From the NCBI GenBank assembly GCA_023375675.1, contig JALQBC010000029.1:1-64000 (forward strand): a stretch of 64,000 bases of DNA. Reading direction: 5' to 3'. A program made the position numbers and the translations under genes. The notes under the pieces are model-generated. The model was not told the origin of the DNA, ran no database searches, and saw only the letters and a program-made list of their open reading frames with translations. This stretch comes from Cytospora piceicola (Eukaryota; Ascomycota; Sordariomycetes; Diaporthales; Cytosporaceae). Shown here piece after piece: positions 34,074 to 46,204 of this stretch (within the stretch, counting starts at the first letter, position 1; every line of letters starts with the position of its first letter).

Positions 34074-34546
34074 TTGCGAGGTGCAATCAGTTAAGCGGGT
34101 GGCTGGCTGGTTGGGGGAGGGCGGGAGGCGGTTAATGGCGTTGACGGCGACGATGAGGTCTTTTCTTGGAAGCTTTCCGGCCTTCCAAGCTAGAAATTCG
34201 AGGTGCCTGAAAACCCAGGCTTGACCAATTGGAATCGCTCGGGATCTGATTGGCCAGAGAAGTTTGGCAAAGCCGGCCCGCCGGCGCTCTCCGGCATTGC
34301 CCGAGGTCGCGCGGCAGCACCCCCCCCCCTTTGGCTACCCAACTACCCATAACCCTCGCCACCAAAACCCTACTCCAATGTATGACACCTGAGATGTTGC
34401 CACTTTTTCCAGTCGTGAAGTCATTGCAAGTTGAAAAAAATGGGGAACATTTTCATCCCATGTTGACCCAGTCATTCATTCATATCGTCTCTGTCATAGG
34501 CTTGTCTATATCCCTGCTATAGCACATTCAACCGGGGGCAATTGAT
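34074..34546. other. intergenic region between Rieske gene and DDB1
   Basis: It contains the Rieske promoter side and the DDB1 3' end (DDB1 stop at 34,547-34,549). A C-run at about 34,321-34,330 is the only low-complexity feature. No gene seen. Confidence 0.5.
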
Positions 34547-37500
34547 CTAATGCATCCTCTTCAACTCTTCGACCATGTTGCGCATATCTTCAACACTTGG
34601 TCCTAACCCCTGACATATTTCCTGCTGCGTCTCCTCGTCCATGTCTAGGAACCTCTCGAGGAGCTCGCCGTCCAGGAACCGGAACGGCCCATCGCCCTCT
34701 CGCTCCGCGTTCCTGAATGACCTGTACTTTTCAAATTTGATGTCGCCCGGCGTCCTTATCCTGTCCGCCAGCTTGGACTGGAACCTCATGAGGAGGTCCT
34801 GCGCATGTGGTGCAACCGTGCCAAAGAGGTAGATGGATCCCTCGACCTAGATTATAAATATGAGATCAGCCAACCGCATCTTCTGGACATGTAAGACGAG
34901 TATTTGAGAAATGTGGACTTACCGTCCCGATGAATGCTTTCGGGGCTATCATAGCACTCGGTGTGGTCTCAACGTTCACCTTGCGGACGCTGTTGACCAT
35001 CTCACCCAGGTTCATCTCGCTGGTCATTTCCATTCGCCGTTGGTCTTCGAGTGTCGGGCCGTCCGGATTCCTCCTCAAAACCATTAGATTTCCTTGCGCG
35101 TCGGTCTCCAGCCATGACTGGCCCTCAACGTGACAGACCGCTGTAGCCCACGCAGATTGGTAGTGCCGTGCCCGCTCTGTCATCATCGCCGCATTGCCGT
35201 CTTTCCCAGGGATGAACTCCACAAGCGAGAGCGACTTCATAAGATCCGCTATCGCAATAATGTTGCCCTCCACCGCGAGATCTACAGGGTATGTCGAGGG
35301 TCTATACGAAGCCATTCTGTGAAGTTTGCCCGACGTTGAAGACTCCTCAACGTATTTGCCCACGACAACCGTCTTAGTCAAGGCAGCAACGATCAGGTTG
35401 TCATCCATGACTGCAAGACACCGGCACGCGCCCTTGAAATTGTGGCTTAGGATGAGGTAAGGGTTTCTCTCGCTGTCGACCCCTAGCACCAACAAACGGC
35501 CTTTCGTGTCGTCTTTTCGTGATGGGATGTCGCTGTCCGTGAGGAAACTGGTTCCCACCAAGAACCTTTCTGCTGGATTTCCATTGGAGTCTGGCAGGGT
35601 CGCCCGGATCACGCATTCCACCATCTCCGTCACCCCGCTGTGGTCCAGGGGGAAGGGCTTTCCAACGCTGCCAAAGACAACCTCGTCGACAAGCTTGAAG
35701 GAGCTTGTGATGACCTCCTCTCCCCGTGAAAGCTCGCGCTTGATACATCCGAGTCCAAACACTTGCTCCTTCGGCGAGTAGGAGATCCTCCGCACAGTTT
35801 CGCCCATATCCAGCGATTTGACATGAGTACGCCTTTCCGTGTCTATTCTCGATATCTTGATGGCCGCCTCGGTCGCCACGATAACTGAATCGGGATATGC
35901 ATCCGTATCGAATTCACAGACATACGTTGCGTCCTCAGCTGTCACCGCTGAGTAAACAATTCTCCCATCCGAGCCATATATCAGACTTGGGTTCTCTGTA
36001 GTCGCAAAAATGTTCATGACGCCGCCAGGTCGAGGGAGCAAGTGAAAGCGGGCTTGTCGGGTACCTAATATCACACTCTTGCGCCCGCTTAGCGACAGAT
36101 CTGTCGCTGACACGTTGTATGTCACAACATTGCCGTCTTCCATCGCTACAAAAAGCGTAGGCCCTCCTGCGCTCGGGGACAATATCTGGATCAAGGCGAT
36201 ATCTCGAGGGATGGATGCATTGTCCTCTGACCTTCTGAGGGATTCTCCTTTACGGGGCTCTAGTGTCGCTAGATCCACGAGTGAGAAGTTGCCCGAGGTA
36301 AAGAAGCCTACAACCCCTATATCGACTAGGTGAGGAGATGCATGGACACAGGCTACCTGGTCCTTCTCGTCGTTTTCTTTCTTTCCCAAAACGGTTAGGT
36401 CATCAATATCGAGAGACACTAGGGTCCTCCCATCCACGCATAGCAAGAGGAATTTCGCATTTGCTGAAGCCGCTGTGATGGTGGTACCGCTGGGAGGATC
36501 CCAAGATGCGATTTTCATGCCGCTCTCCTTCTCTGTGAGAATCACAGCAGCTGTTGTTGCCTGCAATCGCCGGCCTTCTTCCAGATCGACTGCAAGGAGT
36601 GTATGGTGCTCAAAGGAGAGACCCTCACAGGCTTCCACCTCCTCGACTTCTCCAATAGGGTCGAACCGAAAGACTCGTGTTTCCGTCAAAAATGATGCGA
36701 CCAGCGTATCGACTTTCTCTGAACCATGCGACCGCAGCGAGAAGAGACCTCGTACGTCCTCGAGATCAGCAAGGATGCCGATGTCCTCAAGCCCGACACC
36801 ACTGCGCACACTCCGCAAGCTGCCATCCTTGTGGACACCGCTTCCTGTGACGACGCGGGCCTGGCCAGACGAGTAGGCACTGCCAAGCTGGCTATCACCT
36901 TCCCGGTTTCCCATATCCATAACAGCGAAGTCAAGTATGGGGGCGATGTTGGGCAGGACCTGGACAAGCTGCAGCATCTCCGATGATCCTTCTGCGAAGT
37001 TGACCCGCCATAATTGCGAATCGCCGTAGTGTGACCCAACGAAGAGCAAATTGTTCACATAGACGAGGCAGCTAGCGCGGGATGTTTTGCCAAGGTAGTT
37101 CATCTGCAGGCTCGTGACCTCAACACCTTCGGTATGTATGGTGAGCAGATGTATCTTGCCGTAGTCGTCTGCCACGAAGTAGTGCTTCTCGTCGTACTGT
37201 GCCCATGCAACGAAGATTGACGCCTCCTTCAACGCTACACTGACCTCGGCGTGTGTAGTGTCGTCGATGTAGATTATGCGGGTCTCACCGACGACAAGGA
37301 GACCTCCCAAGTATGCCTTCGCGGAATTGGTGTGTGTGAGCCTAAAGTTGTGTCTCTTCTCCTCCTCCACCTTTGGGACTGGTATTAAGATCGCGGCACC
37401 AGGGTCTGCTATCTCCTTGGATATCTCCCTGTCTTTGAATTGGTCGAACCGCGACGCTTGTGTGTCTTTGTCGTCGGAGGTGAGGCGGTAAACAGCAAGC

Positions 37501-38144
37501 CTCGAATTTTGGGCGTCGGCTCGGGTCTGATAGAGGAAGGCGATCATCGGGTGTCCTGTCTCGGAGTAAAGGAAAGTGCTGGCCTTGATGAAGAGCTCTG
37601 ATATCCGCGCCTGCTCCATCCAATCCAGGTGATTGAGCTTCCCTTTCCTGGACTGCAGTCGCAGTACGTTGAGGACTCCCTCCCATAGATGCATGGCCAT
37701 GAAACGGCCGGTTGGGTCGACAAGGCATCTATCCTGGCTCTGCGAATCGCGCATGAACTTCTCCCCAACATCGTCGAAGAACTGAACTGTATCCAGCTGT
37801 CTTGTTTCGTCATTCCAGGCGAGTGTGAAGTACTGAAACCGGTCGGTGCCCACGAAGAGGAGGTCTGTTGGTGTGTCCTTGGGGGACAGCTTCTGGATCA
37901 TGGAAATGGTACCGTTGACGATGGTGGAATATTGCAACACCAGCTGGTTCTCTGCTAGACCGTATAGTTCTAACCGGTTGGCCTTTCTGAAACAAGGCGG
38001 TTAGCTACACAAAAGGTGCTACGCGCGGGTGTTCCGGGCATTTTCTTACGCTATCACCAAGCTCTCTTCCTCGTCCGAGAGCAGCCTCGCCGAGAGAGCA
38101 TGGCGGATGCTACTCGGCCGGTGTATTGGTGCAATGTAGGCCAT
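34547..38144 (-). CDS. DDB1: DDB1, damage-specific DNA-binding protein 1 (CUL4 adaptor; DIM-8-like)
   Basis: Three exons on the minus strand: 38,050-38,144, 34,923-37,986 and 34,547-34,846, giving 1,152 aa, the normal DDB1 length; introns are 63 and 76 bp. The N-terminus reads ESLVIAKANRLELY, and DLLFVGTDRFQYFTL and GRFMAMHLWEGVLNVL follow as first propeller strands. The large middle exon holds the three beta-propellers; the C-terminus DGELLERFLDM and MVEELKRMH matches the DDB1 helical end rather than the paralogues CFT1 or RSE1. DDB1 bridges CUL4 E3 ligase to DCAF substrate receptors in nucleotide excision repair, replication and chromatin control. In Neurospora it is DIM-8, part of the DIM-5/-7/-9-CUL4-DDB1 complex needed for H3K9 methylation of RIP-mutated DNA. 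No truncation or frameshift is seen. Confidence 0.95.
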
Positions 38145-38611
38145 GGTTTGGAGCTTTGATCAAGCAAAGGTGGAAAGGAAAAGTAGGGTCCACTAAGCAG
38201 ACATGGAAAACATTGAGTTGCGGCAATGTCGGAGGATCTGGAGACTCTCGGTGTTTATCTGAAGGTCGATGATGCAGATCACGGACCAGGAGATAAAGTG
38301 CTGTATGTACCAAGCAGGCAAGCTATCATGTGCTGTGGTAAGCTGAATGCGGGGAGCTTTCTGCTGAGGAGCACCTGCCCCACTGCCTTTCGGTACCTTG
38401 CAGCGCGTCAGTGACGCCCTCTATAAATTGAATTCCGCCCACTACCGGTAGACGCCAAGCCAAGTCAACCAACCCAATGCCAACCAAAATATGGAAGTAC
38501 TGTGTGTGTATTACTGGATTTCATGATTAAATGACACCACCCTTATTTGTTACCAGGACAATAGTCGAAGATGACCACACCGTACTCTAAAGCACCTAGG
38601 TATGTATACGG
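38145..38611. other. intergenic region between DDB1 and the PLD-like gene
   Basis: It contains the DDB1 promoter and the 3' end of the PLD-like gene, with a TACCTAGGTA-like half-site at about 38,594-38,604 (CACCTAGGTATG). No gene is seen. Confidence 0.5.
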
Positions 38612-41103
38612 TCAAAACCCACCCGTACCCTGAACCCTTTTGACAGCACCCACCAACCCCCTCGCCCACGAGAACCTCCCCGGGTCGACCCCAATCGCCC
38701 CATCTGCCTCCTCTCCCTTCCCGTCCGTCCAAACCCCGGCATCCTTGTCTAGTGCGCCATAGACGTGCGTGTTCTGGTTCCTCCTCAGGCCGTCGATCCA
38801 CGCCCGGCACACGTGCTCGCTGTCCAGCATCACGTTGATCTCCTGGCTGTGGTACCAGCTCTGCGTGTCCTGGTTCCCGTTGCCCACGATGCCGACGTGC
38901 TCGTCCACGATCATAAGCTTGACGTGGCAGCTGCGCCTCTTCTTCTCCTGGACGACCGGCCGCGTCTGGTCCTTGCCCACGTACCAAAAGTAGTGTAGCC
39001 TCTGCTTGGCCCCGGCGGACAGGGCCGTGTACATGTTATGGGCCACCATGTCGTTGTGGCCCCCTTGCATCGGGAGGAGCTCTCCAGTGTCGTTGTACCC
39101 GAGGCAGATGTAGCAGTACACATCTACGCCCCGCTCGCACGCCTCCAAGATGGCCGGGACGAGCGGCGCCGCGTTCAGCGTGGGTGACTGGATGAAGACG
39201 TTCTTCCTGGCGTTGCGCAGAGCAGACAGCCACGCTGCGTTCTGCGGCGTCGAGACGGAGTTATGGTTCGGCGGGCCATATGGGGCTCGATTTACCAAGG
39301 CCATAGGAAAGGGCTCGTGGACAGGGTGTGGGATGTAGGGCGTCATCTCGTCTTCGGGTGCGCAATCAGGCGCATCGAATCCGAAACCGATATTTGTTGT
39401 GTGGTTGAGATGGCGGTTGACCGCCTGCATTGCCGTCTCATCTTCCTTGGCTGACACTGCTGCTTGCGCCCGGAGGACCTCGCCAGCGATGTCGACGTCC
39501 CAAGTAGGGGCTTCGGTGGTGTGTTCCGGCAGACTCGTGGCCGTAGGCACCGGTATTGGTGCTTGATGCCCGGCTCGTTGGCCGTCGTCCAGGAAACTTT
39601 GTGTCCTCTGGTCGGGTCCATTGACAGTGTTGGTACCTAGAACATGTCCGCTGCCTTCGGGTCGGCTGACCGGCGTCAATGAGAGGCGATCGTCAGGGAC
39701 GACGCTCGCAGTCGTACTCGGCCCCGTTAGTACGTCAGCACGGTTAGGGTCATCGACTTCAACTCGAGTCTGTTGCCCGTTGATGAGACCTGGCTCTGGC
39801 ACCTTGCCGGTGTGAGCATATGCCTCCCGTGACTGCATCTTTGTCGGGTCGACCACTGCGGTATACCCGCGTATTGACCCGCTTGGCCCGAAAATACTGG
39901 CATGCGACTCGGTGAAGCTGGGCACACCACCCTGGGCAGCAGGAGAATTGTAACTCGGGAGCGGAGGCTCGAGGTTCTTGTGCCAAGAAAGCAATGCCAC
40001 GTCGTACATGGAATCCACGATCGGCCCTTCGAGGTGAACCATCATTTCCAAATTGTCATTATCCTGGATGTTGTTGCTTTGTAGTATGGCAACCTTCCTA
40101 TCGACAACCATGTACTTCGAGTGGAATGTCCCAAGTAACGGATGATGATAGTTCATCACCTGCAAGTCGATATTGGGGATCTCATGCGGAGCCGGAATGC
40201 CAACCTTGTCTCCGGTGTACTCCTTCTCTGAGACGACATAGTGAGGTTCAACCAGTTGCTTTGGGCTTCCTCTGTCGTAAATCATCTTCATGACAATTCT
40301 AGTTCCTCTCTCACCCGCCCGGCGGGACAGTTCCTTCATGGCGTCTGTTATGAATTTGGATGCCACGCTATTCTGCCAGAAATTCGTGGCGAAGTAGACC
40401 TCCTTTTCGGCGCGGACGATACAGTTCGACATATGTCGAGCTATATCGGGAATGCTAAAGGTACAGTTAGCAAAACACCAAAGCCCAAACGACCTCGATG
40501 AGAGCTTACGTCGAGATAATTGTCAAAGGCAGCACACCGCAGCTTCCCATGAGGGAAGGGCTGACCATAGCGCGGGCTGGGTCGTCCTCCAGTGAGCCAA
40601 GAGCATCATAGTACATCTAGTGAGATCAGAAAAGGCGTCTTCAAGTAGTTCCCTTTAAACCTCACCTTCAAGAACAGCTCACTAGGCTGGGTTGGGCCCC
40701 ATTGGCCGCATTGAGCAGCTCTTTCCAATGCCTCTTCTGGATCCTGACTCTCTCCAGCCTTATGATCGGAACGGGGACTACTGGGCTTCCCATCATAGTC
40801 ACCATAGAGAGTCTTCCATGCCCGACTAGGACTCAATGAGGGATCCTGAGCCAACAAGGAAGAGACACTATCCGGAGAGGTGACCAGCTTGAAGAGCTCA
40901 TCACTGACTGGTCCGCCGAGCTGGCTGCCCTCTTTCCCACGGCGCCTAAAAACCCCCGGCATATCTTGACCGTCGCCTTGCCTGGGTAATTCCGCCTGGC
41001 GAGGAGTAGTAAGCACGCTGTAAGGAAGTTGGAAGAAGACCTGATAGGCAGCGCTAGCAATACCGGTGGGACTAGTGTACTCGGGAGTATTCTCGCCCGG
41101 CAT
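38612..41103 (-). CDS. phospholipase D-like protein with two HKD motifs
   Basis: Three exons on the minus strand: 40,666-41,103, 40,510-40,616 and 38,612-40,454, giving 795 aa; introns are 49 bp and 55 bp, the second with a GCTAAC branch. The first HKD motif HSKYMVVD lies at about residues 293-300, followed by QSNNIQDNDNLE; the second, HVKLMIVDEH, at 692-701, followed by GNGNQDTQSWYHSQEINV. Together they form the bilobed active site of the PLD superfamily, which hydrolyses or transfers phosphodiesters through a phospho-histidine. The two lobes are separated by a Pro/Thr/Ser-rich linker (about 350-560). There is no PX, PH or clear signal peptide, and the Asn after each HKD and tail resemble cardiolipin-synthase-like fungal PLDs rather than Spo14. 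Substrate is unknown; lipid or nucleic-acid diester both remain possible. The start at 41,103 is the first ATG in frame. Confidence 0.88.
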
Positions 41104-41946
41104 GGTGAAGGAGGATGGTCTCTGGGCCAGGCTGGTGGGAGAGAGTGGGGTGCTGTCTTATAAGCGAAGCACACCGGGGGATAACACAAGTGGCTTCTCA
41201 GCTGCCGTAGAATACTTGATATTGATGCACCCTACCTACGACTCGGGGCCAACCTTGGTCGAGAAGCTCCACCAGGACCACGGTAATGGGACCGATCCGC
41301 CAGGGGCCCAAAAAGCTTGGCTTTTGCCAAGATTTGAGGCTCTGGGGAAGTCTGGGGCGAGCAACGACGTCAGGGCGTTGCCTGTGCTTGTTTGAATTTA
41401 GGACAATTGGTAGGATCTATATATGTCCGGTCTAGCAGTGGAGAGACTGCTGTCATTGTACCGATGAGACAAAAGCACAGCTCTTGAGGAAAGGGGCGCG
41501 CTTGGAAGGAGCTGTTCGAGAATTTCCCCCTTCCAAGGCTCATGGTCATAAACCTGCATCAGGGCTGCATCATCGCCAATATCGTAGGTGACGTCAACCG
41601 GGAAATCGGCATAATTGCAACGTTGGAAAGGCTGAGTGGAATCCTTGTGCGATCTTCTTTGACTGCCGGCGTGCTGCCAAACCCAGTATTACATTTTTAC
41701 AAGATCGGAGCTGACCTTCCCTTCTCGGTCATCAAGCGCCTCCGGTATGCCAGAGACGGCTACCCCAAAGTTTAATTAGTGGCCCATGGCGCCTAGGTAG
41801 CCTCACACCAGCGCAGACAGAAGGAGAATGGAAGAAACAGGTTTCATGGGGCTAATTCTAAGATTGCAAACTACTAATGTATCCTAGGAAATAGGAATCG
41901 GAACCTCGATGCCAAGCTTTCCACAGCAAAGTCAATACCTCTCATC
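41104..41946. other. intergenic region between PLD-like gene and aminopeptidase
   Basis: It should hold the PLD-like gene promoter and the 3' UTR of the aminopeptidase. A GCGCCTAGGTAGCC site at about 41,789 belongs to the TACCTAGGTA-type motif set. A 77-codon plus ORF (41,542-41,775) is unsupported. Confidence 0.5.
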
Positions 41947-43618
41947 CTACAGCTCATCTATGGCAGCCTCAGCGCTCTTGAGCACCGTGAAATTCGTGGA
42001 GCCGAGTTCGTACTGGAGTAACAAGGATTAGCGGATTGTCCGAGACGGAACCATTCGATGCCCAGGGGAAAGATTATGGATAGGAGGGCACATACTGCGA
42101 AAGCGAGAGTCAACCGGGCGTGTTGGAGCATATGATCAAACGACAGATACTTAATCGTGTCATCTGTGTTATGGATATGTTTGTCGGAGTCCTCAAAAGC
42201 ACTCTCAATAACAAAGGCTGAAGGGTATCCGGCCTTAGAAGCAGAAGCGTGGTCGCTGCATGCGTAGCCACACTGCGTCTCGACATAAGGGATTTCGCAA
42301 TATTCGTCGACAATCTTCTTGATGAACCGGGTGAGTTTGGGGTCGACGAAATCGGTAATGACGCCCACGCTCTCAGGTTTCCCGGCGTCAAGCGTGCCCT
42401 GGACGTATCCGGTCTGTTCGGCTTGCTGGTTAGCAGTCTCTTCACAACTACTTTCTTACAGGTTTCCTGTAAGATGGCTCATAAGAGTATGGAGGCTCCT
42501 GGCCTGGCCACACTCCACGAGCTGCAGCCAAGACCTATGAAGATGGGAAATGGATACTAACCATATCTTGTTGGAGCATGGCCTTGACGTCTCTGCCTTG
42601 CTTCTCATATTCCGAGAATATCGCCCGGCTTCCCAGAAGACCACCCTCCTCCGCAGAATACCAGTGGAACTCAACTGTGTTCTCCAGCTCGCCGCTCTGG
42701 ACAGCCTCATCGCTCAGCAAGGCTCGGAAGGCTTCCAAGATGGTCACAGTTCCACTACCGTCATCATCTGCACCAGGGGCAGGAAGAATCGAGGGCAGCC
42801 AGAGGTTTATGGAATCTTGATGCGCCGCAATAACGATAGTGGAGTTCGTCTGGCCAGGTATCGTGGCGATGATGGAGCTTTGCTGCCATGAATGTGGGAA
42901 GGCCTCTGCGTGGACATCCTCCGCACCAGATTCCTTGATAATGTCTTGGATTTTCCCCAAGAGCCATTCGGATGACTCCTTTCCGTAGTCGGACCTGAAG
43001 TAGCGGGTGTGACTGTGACAATCGAAGTCAGTACTTTGGAAGGACAGCAGCCTAGGAACTGGTCCAAGAGCCCGGTAGCTCATGGGCTGAACCATGAGCC
43101 ATGATCAAGTTTCCTGGTCAACGTACAAGCTGGTAAACTTCTTCAAGTTGTTGTGCATATTGGTCTTGGATAGTTCGTCGAGCAGCGGATTGACCTGGTC
43201 TTGGAATGTGGTCTCGGCGGGGAAGACGACATTGGAGAGGGTGTTTATTCGAAATGCGCCGAGATCTTGGGTTTCGGTAATATCCATGAAACGCTGGCCG
43301 TTCTGTGTTGCCCATTCTTAGTATATTGGCTCTTGACCATGGTGTAGACGCGCAAGGATGACGGCAAAGGCAGCCGTGGGGAGGGAAAGAAGACAGCCAA
43401 GTTGGCACATTCGGACTTACCCTGCGGAGCTCCCACTTCTCGTCTTCAGTAACCCATCTTGTGCTACCAGGTGCTAACTCGATGAGGTATTTCTCGCTGG
43501 ACTCCCCATCCAGACCACCCGGATACAGCTCCACATTGTTGCCTTCGGTCTTCTCGATGAATCGAGCAGCAACAGCTGGGGCAAGCAGCGCGACGACTGA
43601 AGAGGTACTCAACTTCAT
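41947..43618 (-). CDS. LAP1: secreted leucine aminopeptidase (M28 zinc metallopeptidase)
   Basis: Five exons on the minus strand: 43,421-43,618, 43,127-43,302, 42,562-43,012, 42,096-42,413 and 41,947-42,012, giving 402 aa; introns are 118, 114, 148 and 83 bp with CTAAC, CTGAC or CTAAT branch sites. Residues 1-18 are a signal peptide, then a propeptide. The catalytic domain begins near [16 protein letters not shown]. Zinc ligands and catalytic residues of the M28E family are all present: His189 (AAHQDSIN), the Asp of GADDDGSG (about 207-209), Glu246/247 (SAEEGG), Asp274 (LQQDM) and His356 (HIHNTDD); [13 protein letters not shown] is also conserved. The enzyme removes N-terminal residues, preferring Leu, from extracellular peptides during protein feeding. 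Length and architecture match fungal Lap1 proteins. Confidence 0.94.
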
Positions 43619-44566
43619 GTTGGTACGGATTCGGGGTTGGTATGGGCCGATATTGCTGCTGTTGTTGCTGGTAGTGCTACTGCAATGCGCGGGCCCTTGA
43701 TATCAAAGGTCCGGATGATGGGTGATGGTACGAAAGGAAGTTGGTCATGAGGATGCGGTCGTGTGGTGGTATTGTTATAGTATCTCCTGCCTTATCGGTA
43801 TGTGTTATGGTCTTCAAGGAGTCATGTGGGATCATATCAGCATATCTGCCAATCATATATGGCTAACAGAGCCGTTGATACTAACCATCAAGAGAAAGGC
43901 TCCCGTCATAGGACAGGGGTCGCAGTGATCGGCAGGCATCACGTAATGATGCAACATTGCGCTGAAACGGGCTCTGAGCCGATCTCGGTACCGACCCGGC
44001 ACGGCGATCCACCCTGCTCTCAACCTACTGTGGTATATGTGCTCCTTGATAAATGTACAGATGGGTATCAGAGTACCTGGGTCGGTAATTCAAAACAGCC
44101 GACCTAGGTACCTGGTAGGTCTGCCCAGATGGATCAGTGGAAGCTGAAGGCTGAACGAGACGTTACTCGAGAATTCCTTGATCCTGCCTTCCACTACCTA
44201 GGTACACCTACCTATTTAAGTACCTAGGTAGGTACCTAGGTGCCATAGTGGTTCCTTTTGACATTGGGCAAGTACGAAGTACACAAGATCTTCAGACAGA
44301 AGGAATACCCTGAAACTACCATATTTACACAAACTATGCGGAGGCGGCATCAGCTCAATATAATCGCATGCACCGTATATGTTGAATGCGGTGGGGATGA
44401 CATCACAAGACAGCGAGGGGCAATAACATTCAATGGTAGGATATGAAGCATGCAGACGAGCACCGTATTCCCACTTTCCACTCAACACACAACACCATAG
44501 CGTCTCTCGATCCTTGAGCCACCGCCTCAATTCCTCGTATCAATTTTCCTGGTATCAGTTGAAAAC
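43619..44566. other. divergent intergenic region, TACCTAGGTA cluster
   Basis: The aminopeptidase (minus) and PEBP (plus) genes diverge here, so both promoters lie inside. Dense TACCTAGGTA-type palindromes occur at 44,102-44,115 and 44,196-44,242. No separate gene is supported. Confidence 0.6.
44196..44242. repeat. cluster of TACCTAGGTA palindromes
   Basis: ACTACCTAGGTACACC, AAGTACCTAGGTAGGT and ACCTAGGTGCC follow one another within 47 bases. The same palindrome with small variations (TTAAGTAA, ACTTAGGTA) recurs throughout the island, always between genes or inside decayed ones. Confidence 0.85.
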
Positions 44567-45499
44567 ATGTTCCAGATGCGGCTTCTTCTCGGGCTTGCCG
44601 CATGCCGGTTCTTAGGGGCAGCCACGGCGCTGTCCACAGAAAACTACGCACAGCACACATTCCCCGGTTCCCAGGAACACTACATCAAAGATGTATACTC
44701 AGTGCGAGAAGAGTAAGGAAGACCCCCCGTGAAATAATGATGATTGAATTGTATACTGACGACTGGTCTAGACTCAGAAAAGCTGAAATCATTCCCACCG
44801 GTGAGTTTGTCCACATGCAGGGGTGTGTGCCTGAGGGCATCAACATTACCACTAACACTGTTTGGTTCAAGTCATTGACGACTTCTTGCCTTCACTACTC
44901 CTCGACATAGAGTGGCCGTCAAGCAAACACGCAAACCTAGGAAACACCCTGAAGCCCAAGAAATTGCAGGACGAGCCTACTATCTCCCTGAGCCGACCTC
45001 TGTCTTCAGATGAGCCATGTAGCTCAATCAACAACAACATCACCTACACCATCACCATTAGCGACCCAGATGCTCCCTCTCGCGATGACCCGAAGTGGTC
45101 CGAGATGTGTCACTGGATTGCGACCGGCTTTGCTGTCTCGGACGACACAGGCTCATCATGCTCGTCCTCGCTCATGCTGTCGTCCACGGAACTCCAGCAT
45201 GTGATGCCGTACTACCCTCCCGGCCCACCCGAAAAGACTGGGAAGCACCGCTATGTGTTCCTCGTCTTTGCGCCGGCCAACGGAACCACTGACCCGCTCA
45301 ACTTGACAAAGCCCGAGGATCGACAGCATTGGGGCTATGAGTATGACGGCGGGCGAGTTGGTGTGCGGAGGTGGTCGCAGGAGAATGGCCTGGTACCTAT
45401 CGGTATGTTACATCTGTGCTACCTACTCCCTACTTCAGTATGCATGCTGACCCCTTGCAAGCCGCGAATTTCGTGTATTCCCAGAACAAGAAGCAGTAA
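44567..45499 (+). CDS. secreted PEBP-family protein (carboxypeptidase Y inhibitor-like)
   Basis: Four exons, 44,567-44,712, 44,772-44,800, 44,872-45,402 and 45,462-45,499, giving 247 aa; introns are 59, 71 and 59 bp with CTGAC, CTAAC and CTGAC branch sites and exact phase closure. Residues 1-23 form a signal peptide. Exon 2 encodes only RKAEIIPT, followed by VIDDFLPSLLLDIEW. The family signature DPDAPSRDDPKWSEMCHW, the anion-binding YYPPGPPEKTGKHRYVFLVF and the C-terminal AANFVYSQN are intact. PEBP proteins bind phospholipid head groups or proteases; yeast Tfs1 inhibits carboxypeptidase Y. With a signal peptide this one is likely secreted or vacuolar. It is divergent from the aminopeptidase, which could suggest shared control, but that is inference. 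Confidence 0.9.
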
Positions 45500-46204
45500 T
45501 GGATAGGTTGATGCATATCATACCCCAGTGGGAGAAAATCACCCTAGTGTGCTCTAACTTTAGTAGAATGATAATTGCCGGCGCTGGCTTTGGGCGTTCA
45601 TCCACGTCAAACCGCGCGGGCGAAGCAGGTCAGTGAGTAACTTGCGTGTCGTGGCTAATTTAGCCCTCATCGCCGAGAACGCATCGTACAATGTCCATGC
45701 AGCTACATGAGTAGTCCATGAGGTTCCTTATCAGGATCAATCCATGCTTAGTTTACTTCAATGACACAGTCGTGATAAAATCGCCTGGGTACTGAGCAGA
45801 AACCAGTGCGACTCGGGAGGGGCTATCTGGGTCCAAGCACGCCCAGGCTGCTATAGACCCATGTCGAAGTGATGTGCCACAGGCGGTTCCTTTTACAATC
45901 TGTTCAGCTGCCGGTCATATATATACCTATGTAATATTTACATATATGTATCTTAGTTAACACTTTCATCTGGGCGCAACATATTCGTCTGGGTGTAGTG
46001 TTAGCCCAAAGTTATCAGAGCTCCGTGCACCTCAATTACGCCCATCTCAGGTGCCCCGTTCGCACACGCGGATAGCTATTAAAAGCAGCCATCTTGTCTC
46101 TGCCCTGCGGTCTTCTCGTGGCTCACATTGGACATTTATTAGCAGAAAGGAGATTCAACATATCCTCAGTAGCCACCAACTCCCACCTACTACCAATCAT
46201 AAAT
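45500..46204. other. intergenic region before the right-border ORF
   Basis: No gene recognised. An AT-rich stretch with TATATATACC and TACATATATGTA lies at about 45,916-45,950. The right end is the presumptive promoter of the signal-peptide ORF. Confidence 0.5.

Noticed and set aside
33747..34094. 115-codon plus-strand ORF opposite Rieske exon 1
   Set aside because: Antisense shadow of the GC-rich presequence exon.
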